This document shows, piece after piece, positions 32,908 to 43,538 of a stretch of 64,000 bases of DNA (its first letter is position 1; each line of letters begins with the position of its first letter). The notes beneath the pieces were generated by a model that worked only from the letters and a program-made list of their open reading frames with translations, had not been told where the DNA came from and ran no database searches. A program made the translations under genes and the position numbers. The stretch is from Limonium bicolor (lineage: Eukaryota; Streptophyta; Magnoliopsida; Caryophyllales; Plumbaginaceae). The DNA is taken from the NCBI GenBank assembly GCA_023374045.1, contig CM041782.1:253665810-253729809 (forward strand), in the 5' to 3' direction.

Positions 32908-34188
32908 TGACTGGAAATACCGAGTTTAGGAATACCGAGTTAGGAATTAGAAGCTTAGGGCTAAGGGCTGAGTGTTAGCATTAGAGATATGCTAGTTAGG
33001 AACTACCGGTGAGTACCGGATACCTACAATACCAGACCCGCCCTCCACTAACCCTATTGTATAGCTTGGGAAAGTACGCTAGAGAGAAGGAAAGTCCTCT
33101 CATACTCGGGAAACCCCGATCTGGCAGTTGTAAAGAAATCACACAGTAAACAAGAACTTGATAAGTAGTAGATTCCAAGAAATGGAAGTCCCGGAGATGG
33201 ATCCCGGTTGAACAACAATACCCGCACTCAATAGCGGTTGAATGAGCACTCCAACCATAAGGAGGCTACAACTTACAACAGCATGGGGCGACGTGCTTAG
33301 CAGTCGCGAGAACCTAGCTAATCAACCATCAACAGGAAAAGAAGCACTAAGCGTGCAGCAGAGTAGGAAAAGGAGCAGTAATGGAACCCGAGACACAAGT
33401 CTGCAGGACAGTAGTAGCTAGATAATACCACCAATGGTATACCAACTGACTAAGGACATAGTCAGGAGTGGTTAACCTCAAAACTACAACGCCAAGAAGG
33501 TTACAATACCTGGCCAGTATGCTTACACAGCTACGAGGACATTCACAAGATATAATCTGACGCAATTACAACCATAGTGCCTAGATCAACTCAGGCTCAG
33601 TAACCACAACAAATGTGTAGGGACGAGCAACACGGGAAAAACATAAAACTAAATAAATGGGTACCTCCAAGGATTGGAGAAGTACCCCGACCAAGACAAC
33701 CATGTCAAGATCAATGGGAAGCTACTTAAAAGGATCGAGTACCCCAAACATAGATCAATATGATCTAGGGAAGAGTCAACAAGACTATTAAAAACAAGTG
33801 GGAACCATACCAAGACCGGTATAGGTCTAACCAAAAACCAACAGTACCACGCACTTGCCACGGCAAGTGCAGTAAGAACAGAAACATGTAGAGGAACTTT
33901 AATACACCACAGGTACATAGTAATGTACCATGACAGCAGTGGAGCAACTATAGGATCACAAATCCTAAAAGCTAGAGGAATCGAACCTTGAAAAGGCCTG
34001 ACGGTCTGACCATTGTATTAAGAACATACCAGTCAGCGGGAAGCTAGACTTGGTCAAGACCACAGACATGGCTATGCCATGAAGAACATCTTTTAACACC
34101 GAACCGTTATTTTCAAACCGAGTTTTCTTTCAAAACCACAAACCTTCTTTTAAAACCTCGGATTTTAAAAACCAAACCAACAAAATTA

Positions 34189-34420
34189 CAGTGAGTATCA
34201 TAGATTGATACAAGAGGAGTTGACAATATAATACTTCACCTAGGCGTGTGACGAACACTACGAGTGTACCCAATTACGGGATGTGGGACAACCGCACTCC
34301 GAAGGAGCTTGCGGGCCTGACACATAGTTAGGTAAGTGGTAACGTATCAACATGGTACCCCACGTATGTATACATGTAGTGTGCGAAACACGGGAAGTAG
34401 TCAACTCCGTTCTACGGACC
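34189..34420 (+). other. Conserved non-coding block of LardA (matches LardC 24060-24315)
   Basis: About 230 bp that align by eye with LardC over most of their length, while neighbouring interior sequence aligns poorly. Shared words include GAATACTTC/TAATACTTC, CGTGTGACG, GGGCCTGACAC-like, GGTACCCCA and ACACGGGAAGTAGTC. No frame is open in both copies. It could be a packaging or other cis-acting RNA signal. Confidence 0.6.
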
Positions 34421-37346
34421 ATGAGTAAATTTTAACCAGAACGACTGGGCACCACAGACAATCAAGGAGAAGGAAACTCAGTTAAGGAACAAGTGTAAGG
34501 AGCTCAGAGAATCCATCTGAAGATAGGAATGAAGACTGAGAAGTGCATAAAGCACAGAATAGTAAGTATAGACATTGGATATGTCTCGAGGACACCAAAC
34601 AAATACGGGATAGCTGGGAGGTATACCCAGCCTAAACACAGTTAGGCAGTTGCCTAACGTGAACACCACAATGCTCAACAAACGGGACAGAACTCCCAAG
34701 AGCAATCACAAGATTACTACGAAGCACAATCCATAATCGGAGAGGATATTTAAACCTAGTCTCAAGCACTGGGAGCAAGTACAGACGGTCTACCCAATGA
34801 CAGGAGACGTTATAACCCAAAAGGGGAATAACTTAACTACAATACCGCAAGGCGGTATAATGATAACATATCGTAAACATTAGCCGGAGGTAACGGCATA
34901 ATCTAACAACACCCAGGAGCAATCCCTGAGGGTGACTGGATTAACAACAGTCAAACAAAGCGTCAAGATAAGAATACAGGAGCTGGAACGAGCACTCGGT
35001 TAAGACACCGAAGGGATTTCGCTTAACAGGAAATACCCTAAATTACCAAAAGGCCCGAATTAACACCTGATTGCCAAAAGGGTCTCCTATGAACGGAAGT
35101 GTGATGTCACGACTTACCATGGAGCCTAGCAATACCTCTAACATATGGGGTATACATGGAGTGGAAACATGTATAAGCAGCTTGCAAAGAGCATAGCTTG
35201 CAGTAATAAGGCTTAAAAGCCATCAACCAACTATGTTATTTAAACCTTAACGGTCATATAACCCACACCATTCGGTAACAAGACTTTCAAGAGATATTGT
35301 CTCATACAACAAGAAATCAACAACTGGACCATCAACTCAAACCCAACATCCTAAGTGGCTTGAAGTAATGGTTACATCAATGTCACTGTCACTAGAGCAT
35401 CAGTCTAGTATACAATTGACTAAGTTTTAATTACTCGTCATGCCCTCTGTAGAAATGATAACACAGAGGCATAGAAATCGTAATAGTGCCAACATTGGCC
35501 TAGTCCACACTTGGACCCTACGGGAACTCGAGGAAAACTTCCTCTCAATAACCGAAGACCACCAATGTGGTGAAGATGCGAATCCTTAGAAAGGTCTCAT
35601 CTATTATAACAGTAAAGCCTACATTTATAGACATTGCCAAGGGGCGACGGAATAAGGAAATGAGATTTCCAAACCATTACGACTCAAAGGAGTAGGTATA
35701 CTCCATATGCACCCGAGCATGTGATGAACCATTATATAAATACTAACATAGTAACCTTGCTATGAGACGTACGAGTGGCGACAAAGCCCTCAACAAGAAC
35801 TTTCACCCATCAGTGATAAAATACTCTTCAATTAGAGAACGGGACCAGAAAACCCCTGAAGTTTCTTGGGATGTCCCGGTGATATGCATACAAGTGAAAC
35901 TGCACGGCTAGAGCCTATAAACAATGCTCAGCACTGGGAGACAGTAATTGCCAAAAATAATCAATGTGAATGCACATTGAACACCACCAATGACTAACAC
36001 TGAAGAGAGCTTATAACCTGATGAGTTACCTCATCCCTGGTCAACCAAGTTATTTGGCAAGCTATATCATGAATGAGGAAGTAATGTGAGGTAAGCTAAC
36101 CTACACACGAAACCTAAAATGGAAGAACATCTCCACATTGGGAGGATATTAATATTGTGGTATGCTACGACAACCGTCATACACACGAACATTGGAAACC
36201 CCAGGGTATTCATACCATAAGGGAATGGTGCCAATGACAATGGCAATGAGTAAAGAGAAACTATCACAGTAACAGAAACAGTAAAAACGATGTTGTATAA
36301 TGAATAAGAATACGGTGTGCAACAAGCGACCGATATGAGGAAGTAGTAGATAATGACACGGAGTATAAGTACGAGATGACAGGCAGAAATATTCCTTCCT
36401 ATCACATAAGTGACTTACTGTCAAGCGTTTACGCCTCTGCACTCTGTATGACTGAGTGTTTTGGCATTGCACTTGTTCAGCTAAGGATCTAATGAGATGG
36501 CTAGGGATATGGAGGATCTAAACCGTAGTAAATCTTTCATTTCACCACGAACATGGCACTAGCCAATTGAGCAAGCTTAGCAACAAACCGTGCGGCCTAA
36601 GGCCAAAGAAGCACGAAGAGTGTACAACACACTAACAATCACAAGATGTGAATTCCATTGGAGTAAAAGGTGAAAGGAGACATATCAAAGTCACTAGGAC
36701 CGATGCATAGAATGCAAGGTCATACAAGTAAAGAACACTTGTACTGAACCAGAAGAACGGGTATGATTTAGAAGCTAGTGACAACAGAGGAAGCACTACA
36801 GTTAAGTGGTGACTTAACCTCGCCTGACAATAAGTCAGAGGAACTTAACGAATAATCGTAGAAGCACGAATAGCATGTGCAGAAGATTACCAGAGAGCTG
36901 GTTATAAATCTTAAACTCATTGAGTCCAAACACGGTGAAAGAATACCGCATTTGTTTAGTAAACCTTATTCCCATAATAGATGGATAAGAAGGTGATGTA
37001 TAGCACATTAAGGATAACAAGAAGGGTGAATAACCCGAGTATCAGGGTCGCGCAGTAGAAGCTAGTGGGCCCTAGCTAGGAGATAATATACCTAGTAAGT
37101 ATAGCAAATTGGCTATTAATGCCTTGAAGCCTGATAGGCTAGAACCTAATTAACTATGAGTTAAATAAACTCATAAAGGAATCCTTGGTGCAAAAAAAAA
37201 CTAAACCATTGTTATGATTAGGACCCTTTGACAAGGGTATATTATGTAATAAACCGTAAAGAAGCTAAAACGCTTCAGATTGCCCAAATTGACTAAACCA
37301 ATGTTTAATAATAATAACATATGGTAGATTACGTGGGCGTAATCCC

Positions 37347-37362
37347 TTTTAAGGGGGGTAGA
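37347..37362 (+). other. LardA internal polypurine tract
   Basis: TTTTAAGGGGGGTAGA, a near copy of the terminal tract, 1.2 kb upstream of the 3' LTR. It is followed by GCGAAAACCGCTT, a small hairpin, identical in LardC. Confidence 0.65.
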
Positions 37363-38568
37363 GCGAAAACCGCTTAATGTAAGTTTTGTGAATAAAACAC
37401 ATAAACCGTAATGTGCATAGCACAAATGAGAATCAAATTGATGACTGATATTATGTTAAATAAACATAAGTATTCATTCATATTGTAATTATGGCAACTA
37501 GGCATTAGATATGCAAACACCATAGGATGAATGTACCCATCTTGTAACACCAGTGTAAGAGTTTTGGTAAAGAAGAGTAATGAGTAGTGGACCGAACTCC
37601 ACAAGTATTGTAGCCTTTGAGGAAGTAGTACGAAATGAATGAGAATAGTAGATGAATGAAGCTTATGAGTAGTGGAATCGTAGGTAAATTATTGGAAGTA
37701 AATTGAGGACAACTAAGTTTTACAAGTATGGTAACCCCTAGTTAGGATGATGGAGAGTAATAGATGAAAGTAGTGAAGGTTGGTGAAATAAGCATTTAGG
37801 TATTGAACCACGGAGTAAAGCATTTGGGAAGTAGAGTGAGGATGATCGATGGATTGATTCCATCATTTGGAGATGTATGAATTCGTATCACGACTAGAAA
37901 GAGTAAAAAGATAGAAAATGAAAACAACTAAATTATTTGCTGTTTGAAACTGATGTGGGAAGTCGAACTTGATCCTGATCAGATCAAGGGAAACCAAACA
38001 CAAATTGGGGTGGAAAGATAGTTCAACACTGATGCTGATCACATCAGGGTCGAATGATTCTTGAAGCTCCCCTCAAGTGGTCACAAGAATCACACATAGG
38101 ATAGAAGTAATGAACATAAATTGGAATCTGGAGTTGTATGTTTTAGAAGGATTTCTATGTAGCCGTGGGGAAGGATTTTCCTTAGACTAGAGACTAAAGT
38201 ATTTGTGGGAAGCTGGTACGGGAGAAGATAGTAGTATATTACGTTGTATTATTCCAAGGGCAGCGGGACATAGAGGAGTCCTGTGTCTAGATGACCTGAG
38301 TGTCTGCGGGATTGTATGTGTATTGCATCGCTTGGGGATAGCTTTGCATTGTATGTATGTATAAATTTGGTAATGAGGAACCGGATGGTCGGTAGTAGTG
38401 TGGATCGGAGTAGTTATTGTACATTGGTATGGTATGGAAAGGAGAAGCCTTGAGTAACTGATTTGGGATTAGTAAGGAGGAAGAACGTATGGCTTTGGTA
38501 TTGGACACGTAAGAACGAGTAAGCATTGTAAACCTATAACCTCGAACAACTTTGAGGACAAAGTTCCT

Positions 38569-38581
38569 AAGGGGGGTAGAT
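38569..38581 (+). promoter_or_regulatory. LardA terminal polypurine tract
   Basis: AAGGGGGGTAGAT directly before TGAAATACCCC of the 3' LTR; the expected primer site for plus-strand DNA synthesis. Confidence 0.88.
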
Positions 38582-41500
38582 TGAAATACCCCGAACTTAA
38601 ATATAGGGATTAAAATTAATCTAATACGTATTTAAGGGCCTAATGGTACCTAATTAATATTGGTAAGGAAAAATAAATTTAAAAGAAATAAAGAAACGCT
38701 TGAAAAGCGAAAAAACGCTAAATAAGCGTTAAATGACCATAGGAGGTACGAGACCTCGGTTAGCGTATTATATGAATTATTAAGGCTTAATGATGCCTAA
38801 ATAATACAAGGAAACAATTTCCAAAGAAAACGGATCCTTAAAATGGATTAAAAACACAAACAAATCATAAAGCGCGTTTTTCAAGGGAACCGGGAAAACG
38901 CGACTTTAAGCGGGTCAAATAGACTCGTAATAATTTTGGTCAACCAAATAGTCACTAATAAACTTTAGTGAAGGTCTAGAGCCAATAAAATCAAGAAAAC
39001 GAGAAAATAGTAAAAACTGTCAAAAACGGGAAGTTGTGGGGTAAAAGTGTAAATAAAATAAATAAGTGTGTCCACTATCGCAATTAATATTTTAAAACCC
39101 CATGTGAGGAGTGTGTGCAGCCGGTTGATTAATAACCCATGCCCCCTCTCTTATTCCCTTCTTATGTACAAAAGACAAACAAAATAAAAAGAAAAAAGTA
39201 AACACTCTCTCTCCTCACACACTACTCTCTCACGTTTTTATTTTGCCTAGGCCCAGCACTCTCTCTTCTTCCTCTCTGGTCCAGCCATGGCGATTTGAGA
39301 ACTCCTCACACAGAGCCACTTCTTCTCCAATTTTGAAACCTCAAACCACCACCAAATGATACAAAAACCATACTGTTGAATTCGTATCGTCAAGGAGATC
39401 ATTCTCCACCCTTCAAAAATCTAAAACCACCAACTTTATTTTTGAGGGTATTATCGGTTAAGAGCTTAAGAGCACCATTAGAAGACCTATCATCTTCTTC
39501 ATGTTCTAAGGTAAGAAAAAGACCAAAGCTTTACTCTTTTCCATTTTCCCTTGCAAATCCAAAACTCACGTGAGTATTATTATGCCATTGTTAGCCGATT
39601 TTGGCATTTCAAAGAGGAGTTGGAGCCTTGTCATTTTCTACTCAAAAACTCCATTAGAATCTCAAGGTAAGACCTACTAAGTGGTTTAAATGGTTTCTCA
39701 CAAAGTTAGGGTTTAATACGTGGGATAGAAAATTCACTAGTTGTGGTGTGTATGTGTGTGCTTGGTTACATGGTGTAGCTTGGCTTAAATAAACCAAGAA
39801 AAACAAAGAAGGAAAGAGGAGCAAGAAAGGAGAAGGAGGAAATGGAAAAGAAACAAAGAAACCAAGGTAATGTGAAGCCTCCGTATAACTTTTATGTTTG
39901 TGTATGTAGAGGTATATTGTTTTAAGCCATGAACTAAACCACCGTAACAGTAGGAAGAGAATGGGTATGTTAATGTGAATGGTAGTTGTAGTTGAAGCTT
40001 TTGAAAACAAGTAATGAATATGCTAGGTGTGAATATTAAGAGTGTTGTAAGTATTAGAAGTTGTATGAGTATAAGCTTGTGGCAAGTATTTAGAATGTGA
40101 TGTGAGTAATGTGAATTGTGAGCAGGTTGTGAACTATGTTGAGTGTGCAAAATTATGTGGTGAGAACACTTAGGAATGTAGGGAACCTCTGTCAAAATTT
40201 AGTTAGGAATTTATACACTTATGTGCTGTTAGAAAGGAAAGAAACAAAAGAGAATTACAGTGAAGGAAAGAATAAGGTTTTTCACATTGTTTTGTAACAG
40301 GAAGGAAGAGTGTAGTTGAGAGGGGTTGTAAATGGTAAAACGTGAGCTGTCAAACTAAGTTAGGATAGTTTGAGAGTCAATTTAGTGAATGGGAAGAAGA
40401 GAAGGAAGGTCTGTAGCATTTCTGTAAGAAGTAGAAATTGTAACAGAGGAGAAACTTACAGTGAAATGAGTTTATGTAACAGATTTTTATAGTGTTGGTT
40501 TGGGCTAGTTTAAAATGCTTAAACAAAGTTAAAACATACTAGATTATATGTAGAAATATTAGGGAAGAGATTGGTAGAAGTTTGGAGTTGAAACAAACTC
40601 AAAAACTCATATATGTTACAATACTGTAACTAGTCCAGGTTTGCAAACCCGCGCACAAACCCGGACTAGCCTAAAATCACGACAGAAAGTTTTTACAAGG
40701 GATGGTCTGGGTTTACAAACCAAGACACTAACCCGGACCACCCCAAAAACATACCCGTAACATACCCAAACAAGTGGTCCGGGTTTGCAAAGGAATAACA
40801 AACCCGGACGATGCATAAAAAGCGCCCGTAACTCACAAAATGAAGTGGTCCGGGTTTGTATACTAGACTCTAAACCCGGACCATGCTTATTTTCCACCCG
40901 AGAGTAAGTTAAACGTGGTGGTCCGGGTTTGTAAACCCGGACACCAACCCGGACCAACACTAAATTCGACCAGAATGTATTTTAAAGCTCAAGTAAGGAT
41001 GGGTAATGATATTATAAGATGATTAAGACATAATTAATGATGTTTAAAGGTCATTAAGGCTATAAACAAGCTTAGAAAATAATTGTAAGTAAGTAACTTA
41101 AGTAAATGTATTTAAGTAATAAAGAGTTAGTAAGTATGAACTAGGAAACTTTTGGAAAGTAATAAGTAAGGTTAATTATGGATAATTAACCATCCAACTG
41201 TACGTATGTGATAGGAATCAAATAGTTGAACACCGAAGGGAGTCGGTGAGTCCAAAGTCAACGGTGAAAGGTATGATTTCTTCATGCCCTGTATCCTAAT
41301 CTGGTTACCCCGATTTGTGTGCTTATTTGACCACCTAAATAAGATAAAAGCATGAATCGGACTATATTGCACTTACTTGTGCTTGTTTACGTTGTTCTCG
41401 ATATTTGTCTTGAACAATAGTTTGTATAATTCATGAAATATATGAATGATGATGTTGTGTAATTGTATCTTGTAGTGTACTTGTATATTGTATTGTATTT

Positions 41501-42715
41501 TGTATGGATGTGTATATGAATAATGTATTTGTGTATGTGGTTGAATGAATGACTTCTACTAATTCCTAACTACCTAACTCCTAACTTAAGTGAGTAAATT
41601 GGAATGAGTAGAAGTCCGATATAGCTTCGGCCACGCGTGAGGATGAGGAGACACAAGAGGTTGGATCCGATTCCTGACTCTTAAACTGGTCCGCGGCCCA
41701 AATCCCTTAAGTGGGTAGCATCCCGGATTGGTGAGTCAAGTAAATCCCGGTGGTGGGACGGAGTAGTCCCCGGGCCGGAGGTCCCGACGACTTAACATGA
41801 GTAAGAGTAAGTAAGTATGGATCCGTAAGTATGTATGAGTATGAGTATGTATGGGTAAGTATTGTGGAACGAGTAAAAGAGTAATCTCCACCCGATTAAC
41901 CCGGGTGGACAAATGAAGCTAACAAAGTATTGGACATTGTATATGTATTGTGTATGGATCGAGTATGTAATGATTGTGCATGTATCGTGAATACCGAAGG
42001 TAAGTAAGTATTGTTGGATTTGTATAACTTCTTGGTATGTGTTGGAATGTATTCGTGTACTCCTGTGTAAGTATTGTAGTATCGTATTTAAGAGCATGTA
42101 TGCATGTATGTTTGAATGAAAATGAACTGCATGTATTCGACCAAGTGGTCGGCGTACCCTCACTAGTACGCGGGGTATGCGGTTATCATGTTCAGCGAAA
42201 GCTGACCCCCTCGGGGGAACATTTTTAGTGTGCAGGTACCCGAAGAGGATATGGTCAAGGCACGAGACCGGCGACTACATTTGGATAGTGGTAGTAGAAG
42301 GTAGAGGAGTACTAATTAGCACACCCCTTGTACTTAGGAAGTAAGTAGTTGTGAGGAATGGGTAGTGGATAGACTCTTAATGAGTACATACGAACTTGGA
42401 GGAAGCATTGTACTTGTATTGGGAACCTAGTAGACTCGGTTATGTATATTGTATGGAATGGTATTGTAAAGGAGCAAAGTATTGAATGGAGCAATGTAGT
42501 ATTTAGTTGGTAAATGGAGTATGTAATGTAATGTGTAGTACTCGGGATTCCGGTCCATCAGACCGATGCTGTATGTAGAAGTAGTAGCCTTGTTAGTCAC
42601 GTGGGTGACTAACGGCATTGTATCACCCATTGCATGTAAGTATATATCCGCTGCGTGTATCTGATATGTAGGGAGATTGGACGGTAAGCACTGTATTAAT
42701 GGTAGGGGTGTTACA
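38582..42715 (+). repeat. LardA 3' LTR, uninterrupted
   Basis: A 4,134-bp LTR from TGAAATACCCCG to GGGGTGTTACA, colinear with the split 5' LTR. It serves as the empty-site reference for the Ath2 insertion. It holds the palindrome array (40632-40955), the double hairpin (42193-42217) and three AAGGTAA donor-like signals. It has a 6-bp insertion relative to the 5' LTR near 39249. Confidence 0.92.
40632..40955 (+). repeat. Five-unit palindrome array in LardA 3' LTR
   Basis: Same array as at 4013-4345, with a few changed bases; the first unit differs most (CCAGGTTTGC against TCGGGTTTGT). Confidence 0.88.
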
Positions 42716-42720
42716 ACTGT
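42716..42720. repeat. LardA target site duplication, right (ACTGT)
   Basis: ACTGT directly after GGGGTGTTACA; Tek gag resumes here. Confidence 0.92.
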
Positions 42721-43330
42721 ATGCCTCTTGCAGAGTGGCCACTGGAACAACGCTTAGTGCTTCTTGCAAACTCCAGTGTAGACCTCCAATAAAACATTGG
42801 ACTTTCGCAGCCTCATCAGGAACCATAATTGATGCAAATCGCACTAGCTCCATGAATTTAGAGTGATATGTCTTTACATCATCTTGCAATTGTTTCAACT
42901 CTATAAACTCATGATATTTCTCTATGCGAACATGTTCAAGATAAAATCTTTTTCTCATGGCAGCCTTGAGTGTTTCCCACCCGAAATTTGGTTCTTCCTT
43001 CAGCCTGTCCTGCTCTACAGTCCACCACAAATTAGCTTCACCTTTAAAGTAGTATACAGCTCCACTTACCCTCTTGTCTTCAGGACAATCAACAATATCA
43101 AAATTTTTATCGAACTCTCTTATCCAATCTTCCAGAATTACAGGGTCCTCTGCTCCTGAAAAGGTGTTGGGCTTCATTGCACCAATTCTTCTAGACACAT
43201 CCTTTGGAGCTTCTACCCTTTCCTCCTGTTTGTCAAGAATTCTACCCATGCTAAGAGCTAAGTCCCTCAATGTTTCGAGTTGCCCACTATCAGCAACTCC
43301 TCTGGATGCCTCTCCATTCTGTACACACAT
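42716..43330 (-). pseudogene. gag: Tek gag, N-terminal capsid-like part
   Basis: Retrotransposon Gag domain on the minus strand, starting at the ATG at 43328-43330. Residues 50-200 show the usual plant Gag pattern: the FSG box, a DWIREFDK stretch, a GEANLWW box and the W-x-x-L-K-x-x-M-x-x-R-F segment. It is cut 615 bp after the start by LardA, whose target duplication ACTGT is at 42716-42720 and again at 1964-1968. The following nucleocapsid part is therefore about 41 kb away. The frame is open up to the insertion, so LardA entered while this half was still intact. Confidence 0.9.
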
Positions 43331-43538
43331 AAGTTAGTAAATCCAAAACAAACAAGCATTTCAAACATCCACACATTTGGTTAGTCAAACAACATACAAA
43401 AATCCCTTCCCCCGGCTTATCAAAATTTTAATCTAGACTTTTGTTCGTTCTTGTATATTTAAGGCTCTAAGGCAAGATGTTTCTAGGTTTCTAAGGTTCT
43501 AAGACTTTCTAAGGATAAACGGGGCTCTGATACCAAAC
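43331..43538 (-). promoter_or_regulatory. Tek leader with initiator-Met type primer binding site
   Basis: The 12-base TGGTATCAGAGC is read on the minus strand from 43535 to 43524, three bases inside the 5' LTR end. It matches the complement of the 3' end of plant initiator tRNA-Met, the usual primer of Ty3/gypsy and copia elements. The remaining 190 bases up to the gag ATG are AT-rich leader with no recognisable gene. Confidence 0.88.

Larger units (their letters stand above)
32876..38581 (+). other. LardA interior, non-coding
   Basis: 5.7 kb between the LTRs with no frame above about 112 codons and no retroelement protein motif in any frame. It contains the PBS hairpin, blocks conserved with LardC (33000-33060, 33985-34075, 34189-34420, 34535-34600), an internal polypurine tract (37347-37362) and the terminal polypurine tract (38569-38581). 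A small conserved stretch is shared by LardA (37947-38060) and LardC (25525-25630). Otherwise it is unassigned sequence. Confidence 0.8.
1969..42715 (+). mobile_element. LardA: non-autonomous LARD-type LTR retrotransposon, interrupted
   Basis: Complete element with a perfect 5-bp target duplication ACTGT (1964-1968 and 42716-42720), inserted in Tek gag. Without the nested insertion it is about 14 kb: two LTRs of about 4.14 kb and 5.7 kb of interior without coding capacity. It has a perfect initiator-Met PBS and a polypurine tract but no gag or pol, so it must be mobilised in trans. Its ends (TGAAATACCCC ... GGGGTGTTACA) match Tek and LardC. In the first 700 bp I see roughly eight substitutions and one 6-bp indel between its two LTRs, so insertion is fairly recent. 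Confidence 0.9.
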
